A stretch of 64,000 bases of DNA from positions 310,001 through 374,000 of the forward strand of contig JAKGDA010000027.1 of assembly GCA_021596325.1 (NCBI GenBank). Reading direction: 5' to 3'. The notes below the pieces were generated by a model. It worked only from the letters and a program-made list of their open reading frames with translations, was not told where the DNA came from and did no database searches. A program made the position numbers and the translations under genes. This document shows, in pieces, positions 11,172 through 21,567 of this stretch. The number at the start of each line of letters is the position of its first letter. Positions within the stretch are counted from its first letter, which is position 1. Origin of the DNA: Parafenestella ontariensis (taxonomy: Eukaryota; Ascomycota; Dothideomycetes; Pleosporales; Cucurbitariaceae).

Positions 11172-12131
11172 ATGTCCAAACGCAAAGACTACAACACCCT
11201 CCGCTCCCTCACCGCCGTGGCCGCAAACGGCGGCAACAACCAGGGCATCTACGTCGTCCAATCCAAGATCTCAGGAAACAAATACATCGAAAAGCGCATC
11301 AAGCCCTCACACGTCAAAAACGGGGCCGCACTGCGCGAAATCCGCGCAATGCTCCAATGCATTTCGCACCCGCACATCGTCTTCATCAAGACCTGGGACC
11401 TCGACTACTCTTACTGCGGCTACGGCAGCATATTCATGCAGCGCTGCGAACTAGGCTCCTTAGACCTGCTGATCGCGCGGTACGACCGGCGCGGCCTGCG
11501 TCTCCCCGACGAGGGCTTTCTCTGGAAAGTGTTCTGGGACGTCGCGCTCGCAGTGTGCTACTTGTACACGGGGGTCGACGTGGTGACGACGCGCAAAGCC
11601 GCGATGAAGCGCGAGGTAGTGAGCAAGCAGGCAGGCTGGAACCGCCTGCTACACCGGGACATCAAGCCGGCGAACGTGTTCCTGACGTGGAAAGATGAAA
11701 TGAAAGTCGACAAGTGTCCGTACCCTACCGTCGTCCTCGGCGATCTGGGCGGTAGTGTGAGCGACGTGGATGCGCAGGCCGGGCGCGTGGATTTCAAATT
11801 CAATAGTGGCGCTACGCCGGTTTTCGATCCGCCTGAGGCGCCCGGTTACAACACGCGCGTTGATACGTATATGTTGGGGCTGGTTGTTCATTGTCTTGCG
11901 CGCATGAAGAGTGAGCCGGTGCCGAGTCGTACGGAGCGGGAAGAGCAGCCGCTGCGGGGACTGTTTAGGGATGCTTCGTTGAATGTTTTGGTTATGAAGT
12001 GCTTGAAGCGCGATCCGTATAAGCGTCCTACGCCGGCAGAGCTGCCGATGTTGGTGTGGGAGGGATATGAGGCGTGGAGGCGCGGGCGGAGGGATGATGG
12101 GCAGAAGTTGCCCAGCTGGGCTTTTGGTTAA
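11172..12131 (+). CDS. Divergent protein kinase-like protein (NEK-like architecture)
   Basis: A 319-aa kinase-fold protein from ATG 11172 (context CACAATGTCC); an in-frame ATG at 11055 would add 39 residues that read like translated CT-rich leader. It has the catalytic loop HRDIKPANVF at about 161-170, a DLG in place of DFG at 191-193, FDPPE as the APE motif, DTYMLG in helix F and KRPTP near the end. A helix-C Glu is plausible in ALREIRAML. No glycine-rich loop can be found; the region that should hold it reads ANGGNNQGIYVV. An insert with basic residues precedes the HRD motif. Catalytic Asp and Asn are kept, so activity is possible, but nucleotide binding may be altered. Substrate and pathway are unknown. 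Confidence 0.75.
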   Translation: MSKRKDYNTLRSLTAVAANGGNNQGIYVVQSKISGNKYIEKRIKPSHVKNGAALREIRAMLQCISHPHIVFIKTWDLDYSYCGYGSIFMQRCELGSLDLLIARYDRRGLRLPDEGFLWKVFWDVALAVCYLYTGVDVVTTRKAAMKREVVSKQAGWNRLLHRDIKPANVFLTWKDEMKVDKCPYPTVVLGDLGGSVSDVDAQAGRVDFKFNSGATPVFDPPEAPGYNTRVDTYMLGLVVHCLARMKSEPVPSRTEREEQPLRGLFRDASLNVLVMKCLKRDPYKRPTPAELPMLVWEGYEAWRRGRRDDGQKLPSWAFG

Positions 12132-12439
12132 GAAGCTGGTGTGGCTGAAGTGAACGGTAGGTAGGTATGACGGGGCCTTTCTGTAGAGAAAGATCTCGGA
12201 AACTACTGACCTGGGTACGCTAGCGAGTAATCTTGTGTGTATGGTCATACTTTAGGGAATAGTTATTTCCTTCCCTGTAAATCCTGTGGACCACCACTGT
12301 TTCTTCTCAAATGCCGACCACTGGAACGGCAATGCTATCTCGTCTACTTTCAAGCTCTGCAAGCCGACATAACCCACCCGTTGATAAACATCGTCACCAA
12401 GATGATTCAATACTATGCCTCCAACATACCTCCCCTTTT

Positions 12440-14200
12440 TTACCTACGCCTGATGCTGGATGTATCCGTCGAGTCAACAGGAGATGAACACCTCGCTACT
12501 TCCAGTACATGGACCGTCATCTCCTGCGCGTCATCTTCCAGCGCGTCCGGAAACGTTGTCATCTTTCTATCAGTAACCGCAACCCGGGTCCCACTATCTT
12601 TTATAGTGTTTCTGTCGGCTGACCATATAGCTTCCTTCACTCTTCCAAAAACCTTTATCCTCCCCATAGTCACTGCACCAAAGTATTTCTCAGACCCGCA
12701 CGGCCGAGTCTCCACCTCGAGCAGTTTACATGAGATCTTAGCATTCAGCAGATTTTCCATCCACGGCCACTTTAGCTTCCCATCCACAGCTGCTCACGAC
12801 CAGCTAGGTGCGCGGTACTGAGCAGGCCGTTTCGCGATTCCGCGCCTCGACACGGCCCAAAGCAACTGCTCAAAGAAGCGCTCTTCCCAAATCCCTGCAA
12901 AGTACCGACCCCATTTCCCCTTGGTCAGGCTGTTGAGCCACCGGGCCACAGCGGAGATGGCGACCAATTTGTCCGATGACACTGCCATTTCGCTCTCTGT
13001 GTATTGCGCTACGATCTGTAGCCAGGGCAGACTCGTTGGGTTTTTTGATAGCGACTTGGATTTGACACGCCGACGGGGAGACTTGATGGCTGCTTCTTCG
13101 AGACGTTGGAAGGAAGCGACGTTGGAGTAATCGTTATCTAGGACGCCGCCGTCGCAGTGCTCGGCCGTGGCGCAGTACCACCGCAACTGTCGGCTTCCGT
13201 AGGAAAGGATGCGTCTTGAAAGGAGAGATTCCTGAAGTGTCCATGCCCGTGTGACAAGTGGCTCTCGAGATTGCCGCAAGGGTATAAGTAATGCACTGGC
13301 AACTCTGTGATAACCGTCTCTTCCTAAAGGGTATCGGATATGCATGCGGAATCGTGGTATGTTGAATCTAGGAGCAAGAAATCCCTCAGTACATTTCGAA
13401 GCTTTGCTGGCAGCGATCGTGACTTGCGCGCATGCATATATCTTGTGCATTTGACTGATAAGCGCGGACTTGTCTTCGACACTATCTTGTATGATACACA
13501 TACTGTCCACCCAGAGATATTCGAGATTGAGTTGGCGTGTCACGAGAACGGCATCTTGAATCGTCTGCGGCAAGTCCTTCATCGCTCTGGAGACTGTCTC
13601 GACGTTACTTTGCACTGTTTTGAAAACTTGATCGCCTCCCCAGCAGTAGCTCAGAACAGCATACGGTACCGGCTTCGTGACGTCCATGCCTACGAGATGT
13701 ACTTCATCATGAGCACATGTTACACGAATCAGTCTCGGCGGAGCGAAGACTTCGTCCACTCTTGCGCACTTCGGATGGCCCTGAACGCAAGAGGCCAACC
13801 AATCCGTAGCCGCTTCTGTAGATGCTGGTGCTAGATTGGGCGGTGCCGGGAGGCTGTCCATTGTTCCTTCATCGCCTGCGTAGATTTCGAAAGTTTGCGG
13901 GGTTGCGGGATATGCAAATCTGATGCAATTGGTTTCGGCAGGTGAGCTTCCATATGAAAATAAATACTTGAGAAGATCTTCGCCTCGCCGGTCTGGGTCT
14001 ATGCTTAGCCTCAGACATTCGAATAGCTTGCATCCATCGCATGCGGCATGTCGAGCTCGTGCTGCAGTAACGTTTAATGTGCCCTCTTCTATGGGCGTCA
14101 ATCGAGTACTGATTTTGAGCGAAATATCGATCGTGACTGCCTCGCCATAATGGCAAGCGTGGGGCAAAGGCTCGACTTCGCCCGCTGTACTGGATGCCAT
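12440..14200 (-). pseudogene. HET-domain protein interrupted by an in-frame TGA
   Basis: From ATG 14200 the frame encodes a HET domain: YAVLSYCWGGD at about residues 180-190, YLWVDSMCIIQDS, QMHKIYACAQVTIAAS and the downstream RAWTLQE and YRAPSWS motifs. At codon 469 (12794-12796) the frame meets TGA, then continues in the same frame for another 117 codons to 12440, starting AAVDGKLKWPW. In HET proteins the conserved block reads APSWSWAxVDG, so the TGA sits exactly where Trp (TGG) is expected. Either the last 117 residues are lost (a 468-aa product remains), the stop is read through, or the base is a sequencing error. A GTGAGC donor overlaps the stop, but splicing from it would remove the conserved VDG block. 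The HET domain itself lies upstream of the break. Confidence 0.75.
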
Positions 14201-14919
14201 ACGGTTGTAGCACAACCACAAAACGATTGTGAAACTTTACACTGCTCGTCGTTCGTGCGGAAATGTAAAGTATTTACCTTTTCTAGAGAGTTGAATAATG
14301 AAGTGTAGTATTATTCTGTGGTATCAATGTCCTCGTGTTTCAGCTCAGCTCTTGCTTGATGCGGCATCATATAAAGCGGTGTTGCATATTGTCTAACATC
14401 CCTCCCTAATCGAGGGGGCGTCCCCATATACCATAACATACGGGTACTATAACTTTTAGCAAATACAACTCTATATTTTGTAGAGATTTAACCTGCCAAC
14501 TCAGCACATCAATGCGGCACGGCGGGATTTGCGTGACCTAGAGACATTAGGACGACCATTCGGAACACACATTGCTGATTATTTCCAATTCATGAGTTTC
14601 AACCTGATCATTCACAATGTTCAACGCGACCCTATCGATCGCTTCGATGCGTATACTACGCACGCGTCAAAAACGCTCACTCGCTTCGACGCGTCGCCAC
14701 CAGCACATCATGTCCCCAACGACCAACATGTCCAGTCGCTATACCACGCGCGCATGCATAAAAGGGTATATCGTATATCCGCCCAAGATACCAAAGTACC
14801 CAACACCCAACCCCTCAACGCACGAGAAATACAAAATCTGGGCCATCATATCCAGCCAACCCGAAAAATTCGCCGTCAAATACCAACGCGATGCTTCATC
14901 CCATCTCTTTACTTGAAGC
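14201..14919. promoter_or_regulatory. Intergenic region with two ACGCGT boxes
   Basis: Between the start of the HET gene and the 3' end of the SNF2 gene. It holds ACGCGT at 14662-14667 and 14689-14694, the MluI cell-cycle box bound by MBF-type factors in yeasts; the second lies in a 15-base string (14682-14696) repeated exactly at 38817-38831. Open frames here have no recognisable content. Confidence 0.4.
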
Positions 14920-17900
14920 TTATTCGAATAGCTTCATGAGCGGATCATCGTTGACAGGCCAGATCTTTGCGTCGAGTCGAACCCTCTTCTCATCGCGCGT
15001 CTCGTACCCATCGCGGGAATCAGCCTGCCTCTTCGCTAGCTTTGTGTTCTGCGACGCCTCGATGTTCGGGGTGCTGACGCGAGAGCCGCCCAGTGCGGGG
15101 GTAGGGAGGGAGGTCTCGGTGAGTGCGGGTGGAGAGGGGATTTCATCGTCGTCATCGAGAACAATGTAGGTCTGATGTTTGACAGGCTCGACGAGCTGCG
15201 GGAGTTTGCTATTGGACGTCGTGCTGTGCTTGTTCTTCTGTGCGGCATTCTTGCGTCGCGGAGTAGCTTCTAGAGACTTCAAATTGGCAGCTTCGCGTTG
15301 CTCGAGCTGACGCTGCGTCTCGGCGCGGTACTCAAGCCATATGTCGTGTTGCTCCTTGTAGCTATTCTTCATGCCCTCCACCCATTCTTTTTGTTCTTCG
15401 CTCTCCTCGCTTGCCTCGATGCAGGTGGGACAGTTGATGTAGAAGCCGCCGTGCGTGGGCTCTTCACCCAAGAGCTCGAACTCTGGCAGGTTCTCGCCAA
15501 TGAGCTCAGTCTGATTCCAATCGAGACAATCCTCGCAGAAGCCTTGTGGGCACCAACGACAGCGGAAGATGAGGCCACCGGCATCTGTAGTGTTTTTGCC
15601 GCAGTCGACGCAGGAGTGCTGGGAACAGTAGAAGCCGCTAAAGCCCTTGACCTTGGACTGGTACTCCGGATCGAGGCAGTCGAAGTGGTAAGCGCGAGGG
15701 CAGCTCCTGCACTCGACCATGTGGCCGGTGTCTGAGCCTTCGAAACAGGCCAGGCAGTGCTCTTCGTGATTGAACTCGCGGCGCTTGTCACGCACAGGAT
15801 CCGCGAGACGGGGGTCTTTGCCGGCCATAGTGGGTACAGCCTCCCAATCTGCACAGTTCAGAGACTCTTTGTTAATAGCGTAACCGTCGACCATGACCGT
15901 GGTGTTCTTGCCCTTGCGCCGATCTTCTCGAGTAATGGTGTCCGGGAGGATGTTAGTATTGACTTTAGCGTCAAGCTGGCGCTGGTAGCGCTTGCCATCG
16001 AACACGGCACATTCGACGCGCTCCATGACTGATAGCCATTTCTCTTCGTCGACCTCGGAGTTCGACCCTTCAGTTACTGTCAGGTCAGCTGGCTTATCAC
16101 GACACCTTGCCATCATAGTGTCGAGGTCCCATGAGATCATTTCATTGACATCGATTTCAGGGTGCGACAAGGTTTGTGCACCGCGACGGACCAGTGTCTT
16201 GAGCTGTGACGTATCCATCTGAGGCATGTCGTCTGACAGTGATGGACGTCCCCTGGCTTTTGTCGGAGTCTGTTTGCCATGAATACTCTGCATCGATTCT
16301 GTGATCTTTGCGGATAGGTAGAGCTTCTTTCGAATACGGCCCATCATCTGTTCCTCGACAGTGCCCTGTGTGCAGAGCTTGTAGATTGTCACCTTTTTCG
16401 TCTGACCAATGCGATGGGCACGAGCCTCGGCCTGGAGAGTAATCTGCGGGTTCCAGTCTTCATCGAGGAAAATGACGTCTTCTGCGCTTGTGAGGTTGAT
16501 GCCCAAACCACCTGCTCGCGTGGAGAGCAGCATGACCTTGTAATCCGACTCCTTCTGGTTGAAGAGGCGAATGTCCAGGTTTCGACGAGCACGGGCGGTA
16601 CTACCGTCCAAGCGGAGAGATCGGAAACGCTCACCATGATTGCTAATGAGCGACAACAAATCCTCACAGTAGTCGAGGGTGCGGGTAAAGCCGGAGAAGA
16701 TGAGAACCTTCTTGCCTTGATCGAAGATGGTATGCTTAAGCAACTTCTCCAGCAAGATGAACTTTCCAGAAGCCTGAATAATGTGGTTGCTCAGGTAGTA
16801 TGGATCAGGCGCCGCTCCAGGTAGTAGGTAAGGATGTGAGCAACACTTACGCAACTGCATCACGAGGTTCATGAGTTTCTGCCAAGCGCCTTTGGTCTCG
16901 ACGTTGGACTGATCCTTTGCAATGGCTTCGCGCATGATGTTTGCAGTCTCCTCCCATTCGCCCAGCTCGGCATTTGGAATGGTCCCTTGTTTCTCTACTC
17001 GGCGAAGCAGCTGGTCCTCTTGCTTATCCTGTTGGATCGCTACCTTCTCTTTCGTCTTGCCGTCGGCGAAAAGCTCGTCGAGCATGCCATTATCGATGCG
17101 GGTTAGGATCCTCGTGTACCAGAACTTTTGCATTGGCGTCAAGGGCACGTAGAGAAGCACTTCTTCCTTCTCTGGTAGACCCAGGTTCACACTCGGTGAA
17201 TCCTTCATGCGCCGCAGCATAATGAGCTCAAGCAGGCGGCGTGCGTCATCCATCGTTGTCCTATTGACTTTGCCTTTGTTGAGGTCAAAAGACTCTTTGA
17301 ATAGCTTGTCGGTTCCCCCGATGAAGACGTCTGGATATAACCAGGCAAGTAACGACCACATCTCGACTAGGTTGTTCTGAAGAGGGGTTCCGGTCAAGAT
17401 TAGGCGGTATTCGGAGCTGATGTTGCGCAGAGCAGTTGAGATTTGTGTGACGCTGCTCTTGATCTTGTGTCCTTCGTCCAGGACGACATAGCGCCAGACA
17501 AAAGAGTGCTTGAACCATGATTGCTCAGCTTGAAACGTGTCGTAAGTGGTCACGATGATTTTGATTGAGGTCGAATCTTGATCGGCGGCCAATTTGGACA
17601 CTTTGAGACCAGCCTTGCGCGAGGCCTTGCGAGCCCTGGCACGCGTGGTTTCGTTTCCCTTCATATCTTCCATGCCGACGGCGACCCTCTTGAGACGCTG
17701 TCGTTCGCCCGCAGCGCCATGGAAGCGCATCACTCTCAGGCCCGGCACCCATCGCTGAGCCTCGGTGACCCATGAGTTGAGGACACTGAGAGGGCAAATG
17801 ACAAGATAGGGACGGAGCTCTTCCGAGCTTACGCCATTCTTCTCGTCGAGCTCCTCGAGGTACTGAAAGAGTGACAGAGTCTGAAGGGTCTTCCCAAGGC

Positions 17901-18786
17901 CCATTTCGTCGCCCAGAATGCCCGAAAAACCATTGTTGTAGAGATGAACGAGGTAGGAAAGGCCAGAGAGCTGGTAGGGCTTCATGACAGCCGTCACACC
18001 CTTTGGCTGCTCGCTGAGCTCCTCGTATTCAACGATTGGGTTCGCGTTCGCGTCATGGCTGGCAGCGAGCTTGGAGACATGATTGTGGAGCGGCAGTAGC
18101 GGTAGGAAATAGTCCTTGTTCGCAACGAGGAAGTTGTTTGCCTTGACCTTGGACTTGTGGGCAATGTCATCGCGAAGACGGGTTCGAGCAGTGTCGAGCT
18201 TCCGTGGTGGCGGTGGTGCCTTGCGCTTAGGCGATGGAGATGGGTTGGTGTCTGACTCCAGTATGGCGCTCTTCCTGTCGCGCCCGCTCCGGCGCAGCCC
18301 GTCGGTCTTCTCGCGCTCCTTTTTCCGCTTCTCCATTTTCAGTTCCTCTGTGTATGCTTGAATCCTTGAACTCGTCTTGCGCGCCGGCCGAGCAGATAGC
18401 GCAAGCTCGTCTTCGCTCGTGGCTGGTTCCTTTTTGGTCTGCTTTGCGCTCCTAGTGCGGGATCTCTTGACTACCAAAGTCGACGGTCGGTTCTCTGGGG
18501 TCGATGTAGTGGGATTGTGTTCATCAGAGTCGTTTGTAGATGGATCAGCGAGCGAGTCATCGGGCCGTGATTGTTGTCGCTGTTCGCGTTTGCTTTCACT
18601 GTCGCGAGACGCAATCGTCTCCCCTCGTTTCGCCTCCTGCTGGGAAGAGGCACGCCGCGACTTTGTTGCCGCCTCTGCTGAGCTCTGTGAGCCAAATATC
18701 GCCAGGAGGCCCTCTAATATTCCGCCGCGCCTCGGGGGAGTAATCGGCAAGGGAGAGCCCAGTGTTATACGCGGGCGCTCCGCCAT
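14920..18786 (-). CDS. SNF2-family chromatin remodeling ATPase with C-terminal PHD-type zinc finger
   Basis: A 1288-aa intronless gene from ATG 18786. The N-terminal 230 residues are basic, Ser-rich and disordered with several nuclear-localisation-like stretches. The SNF2 ATPase follows: DEMGLGKT Walker A at about 293-300, DEGH at 437-440, LTGTPLQNN, and the helicase C lobe ending in AHRIGQ at 790-795. Residues about 1011-1090 form a Cys/His zinc-finger region (CLACF...CRSCPRAYHFDC...CSQHSCVDCG...CRWCPQGFCEDC), a PHD with an extended second finger; a further CPTC follows. It should slide or evict nucleosomes in the nucleus, with the finger reading histone tails. No SANT-SLIDE or chromodomain is visible, so an ISWI or CHD label would be a guess. 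Its start faces the Clr2 gene across 404 bp. Confidence 0.9.
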   Translation of the reverse strand: MAERPRITLGSPLPITPPRRGGILEGLLAIFGSQSSAEAATKSRRASSQQEAKRGETIASRDSESKREQRQQSRPDDSLADPSTNDSDEHNPTTSTPENRPSTLVVKRSRTRSAKQTKKEPATSEDELALSARPARKTSSRIQAYTEELKMEKRKKEREKTDGLRRSGRDRKSAILESDTNPSPSPKRKAPPPPRKLDTARTRLRDDIAHKSKVKANNFLVANKDYFLPLLPLHNHVSKLAASHDANANPIVEYEELSEQPKGVTAVMKPYQLSGLSYLVHLYNNGFSGILGDEMGLGKTLQTLSLFQYLEELDEKNGVSSEELRPYLVICPLSVLNSWVTEAQRWVPGLRVMRFHGAAGERQRLKRVAVGMEDMKGNETTRARARKASRKAGLKVSKLAADQDSTSIKIIVTTYDTFQAEQSWFKHSFVWRYVVLDEGHKIKSSVTQISTALRNISSEYRLILTGTPLQNNLVEMWSLLAWLYPDVFIGGTDKLFKESFDLNKGKVNRTTMDDARRLLELIMLRRMKDSPSVNLGLPEKEEVLLYVPLTPMQKFWYTRILTRIDNGMLDELFADGKTKEKVAIQQDKQEDQLLRRVEKQGTIPNAELGEWEETANIMREAIAKDQSNVETKGAWQKLMNLVMQLRKCCSHPYLLPGAAPDPYYLSNHIIQASGKFILLEKLLKHTIFDQGKKVLIFSGFTRTLDYCEDLLSLISNHGERFRSLRLDGSTARARRNLDIRLFNQKESDYKVMLLSTRAGGLGINLTSAEDVIFLDEDWNPQITLQAEARAHRIGQTKKVTIYKLCTQGTVEEQMMGRIRKKLYLSAKITESMQSIHGKQTPTKARGRPSLSDDMPQMDTSQLKTLVRRGAQTLSHPEIDVNEMISWDLDTMMARCRDKPADLTVTEGSNSEVDEEKWLSVMERVECAVFDGKRYQRQLDAKVNTNILPDTITREDRRKGKNTTVMVDGYAINKESLNCADWEAVPTMAGKDPRLADPVRDKRREFNHEEHCLACFEGSDTGHMVECRSCPRAYHFDCLDPEYQSKVKGFSGFYCSQHSCVDCGKNTTDAGGLIFRCRWCPQGFCEDCLDWNQTELIGENLPEFELLGEEPTHGGFYINCPTCIEASEESEEQKEWVEGMKNSYKEQHDIWLEYRAETQRQLEQREAANLKSLEATPRRKNAAQKNKHSTTSNSKLPQLVEPVKHQTYIVLDDDDEIPSPPALTETSLPTPALGGSRVSTPNIEASQNTKLAKRQADSRDGYETRDEKRVRLDAKIWPVNDDPLMKLFE

Positions 18787-19190
18787 TGCGCCGTTTGCTG
18801 TTGGTGACAAAGTGTATAGCGTTTGCGAGTGACTTAGTCCAAGTAAGAGAGGAGCGGAAGTGAGCGCGGATCCAGGTATGCGACTCTACGTAGGGAGCAT
18901 TGCGGAAGATGTAGCCTAGAGCCTGGCGCGGGGCTAGTGATGGTGAAGCACGCGTTCGATTCAAGTCGACATCTCCCGGGAAGAATATCCAGAACATCCA
19001 ACTGTTCACGGTGAAGTGAGACTTTGGTCCTCGGTGAAATCTTACATGCCCTGAGGCTGAGAGGCGATCGCGAAATGTCGCGGAGACAAGGCGGACATAA
19101 GACGTGGACCAAACAATATACGAACCCTCACCTCAACTTTGTGAACCAGGACGAAGCCGCCGACAAGCCCACCGCGCGTCGCTGAGCGCC
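18787..19190. promoter_or_regulatory. Shared promoter of the SNF2 remodeler and Clr2 genes
   Basis: 404 bp between two divergent ATGs. Both genes encode nuclear chromatin factors, so a bidirectional promoter is plausible. No particular binding site recognised. Confidence 0.5.
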
Positions 19191-21246
19191 ATGGCACAAC
19201 AACCGCTGACACAGTTCTGGCCGATATTCGCAGGCAAGTCGGATGGCCAGGACGTCGTCAACCTCAAAGGGCGCGTTCTGCGGAATGGGCCAACACAAGA
19301 GCAGCTCGACGACAAACCGAACGATCAAGGACAATGCGACTACTACCGCCTGATCAAAAAGGACGACCCCAAGCACCTCGACTGGCGGAAGAAGCTGGGC
19401 GGCATGCTCCTGCGCGAGATTGGCGGCAAGCAGCACGAAGGTGAGGAAGGTGCGAGGCGCATATGCGACACCAGGCTGATGTGAATGAACAGACAAATGG
19501 CAGCAATGCATCTTGTGGGAGCTGCCCGAGAACTACGTACTCTACGAACACATCAAGACCAAAGCGGACGGCCAGGTCAAGACGGTCAAGAACCACTCGG
19601 GCGGTGGCCACGACAGACAAGACGCCTACTTATATGGGTACCCTAAGGGACCGAGGAAGCGCTTCCGCAGCCCAATCGAGTTCTTCCCACATCTCCTGTG
19701 GTTATGCACCGATGAAAACAGCGACTACAACAACTGTACCTGCAAGATGTGCTCTCCGCAGCAGCCTGAGCCGGAGAAACCAGCCGTCAAGGTCGAAGTC
19801 AAGCCAGAGCTCTCTGCGACCATTAAGAAGGAGCCCACACCGAACGCACTTGCCTCAGGCCAGAATACTGTAATCGGCCGCGATCCCTTCGTACAGATAC
19901 CCGCGCGCAGGTCTTCGACAGGCCCGACTGCGCAGAGTCCTACTGCAAAGCCTGCTACTCCCATCCCTACACAAGCTCCAACACCCACTGGTGCGCCGAT
20001 CAGAGCGCCCCCGCCCCTTCACTCCACGCCGCTTCCACAGCCTCGATCCTTGGAACAGCAAGCCGATCTCTCCTACAACAAATACCTTTGCCGAACAGGA
20101 GAGGTCGTGTGGTTCTACCGACCCAAGTCGTCGGCCTGGGGCCTGGGCCTTGTTGTCCAAAGGTGGGCTGCCAAAGACAACCCCACGGACAGGTCGTATT
20201 TGATTCAGCCTCTATCGCACCCATTCGAAACGCCGCCGCAAGAGCTCGTCACGACAGATCAGCATATAAAACCCTGGCTTGCCTGGTCTGCGCCGAGTTG
20301 CACGTTTCCTTACCTCCAGCAGAACCCACAGCTCAGTTATGGCCAGATAGACTGGAGGGCGCTGTCGTCCGGGCAGTTTGGCGAAGGCATCGCCTCTGTT
20401 GACGCGTCCATCATGGCAGCTAAAGCCATCGACAGTACCTACACCCTCTTCGAGCGCCTCAAGACAGCCACCGAAGCAGGCGCCGAACTACGGAATTACA
20501 ATGGCATGTTCCTCGGCGCCGAAAAGATCTGGCGAGGCGAGGCCGTTCGTCTGCGCATAGGCAGCAGCGGCAGTGACCTGATGGTTATAACCGACATTAT
20601 CGAGCGCGTCTTCACCAACGTACAGCAGAAGCAACCCACCACACAACCCGTCACCCAAGTCATTGTAGTCGGCGACATATACAGCTATGCCACCCTGGAC
20701 GTTCCAGACCCATCCAATCCCCCAAAACCTCCGCAACAAAACAACAACATTCCCACACGCATGGTCCACGACATGGCCTGGCGCAATCGCACGCTCGTCC
20801 CCATGACCCGCACACTAGCATGGTGGAAGCTGATCGCCAGCGGCTCCAAACTAGAAATCTCCGACATCAAGGGTCGCTGGTACGAGACGAGCCTCGTCTT
20901 CCAAGAGCCCTTCACCAAAGCCGTCAAGAACAACGAGGGCGGAAACGGCATCTGGATGAACTCGCGCGGCGATGCAACGGGCTTGGGCAGAAACGCTGGA
21001 GCGCCGCGACCAGACCGCGCTGCTGCGTTTGGCGCGTCGATCCCCAAGGGCACGCAGCTTGTTGATAGCTTGGATCCGCCGAGTCAGCCTGTTGGGCAGC
21101 AGCAGCAACAGCAGCAGCAGGCACAAGGACATGATATGCAGGGCTTGGATATGAGTATAGGCGCAGATAGTGCGACGTTTTCCATTGACGACTTTATGAA
21201 TGTGGATAATCTGGGCGAGGACGCGGGTGTGGACTTTCCTTTTTGA
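19191..21246 (+). CDS. clr2: Clr2-like transcriptional silencing protein
   Basis: Exons 19191-19440 and 19493-21246 join across a 52-nt intron (GTGAGG...AACAG) to restore EDKWQQCILWELPENY and give 667 aa. The N-terminal part, with YYRLIKKDDPKHLDWRKKLG, then GYPKGPRKRFRSPIEFFPHL and a CTCKMC cysteine patch at about 165-170, matches the Clr2 N-terminal family. From about 285 (TGEVVWFYRPKS) the Clr2 core continues to about 560. A Pro/Thr-rich linker joins them and a short poly-Gln lies near the C terminus. In fission yeast, Clr2 is part of SHREC, which holds a histone deacetylase and a SNF2-type remodeler and silences heterochromatin. The divergent neighbour is also a SNF2 protein. Confidence 0.85.
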
Positions 21247-21567
21247 GGTGTAGGATTAAGAGGCATTGCAAGGCGTAAACGGGTGGGTTTGATCATTGGA
21301 AGAAGCACTTAAAGGATACGTCGCTGTACTAGTAGACCAAGGGGATAGATACCCAAGGAGTTTTCTAATTCATGAATATACGTTCAGATAAACAAATTCC
21401 AACATTCGAAAAGCAAAGCGCGCGTCGATAATATAAAAGTTTAGCGTCTTGGCAAACAATGACGTCGTCGCGTCTGTCCCATAACCGTTCAAACCTCAAA
21501 CTCGAATAAACACCAATTACACTCCAACCACCCGCTATCCCTACTCCGCCGTCCTACGAACAATACA
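21247..21567. other. Intergenic region
   Basis: 3' region of the Clr2 gene and promoter of the thioredoxin-like gene. A CT/AC-rich stretch precedes the ATG at 21568. Nothing else seen. Confidence 0.4.

Noticed and set aside
12237..12821. 194-codon plus-strand frame opposite the HET pseudogene tail
   Set aside because: It lies antisense to sequence that continues the conserved HET reading frame.
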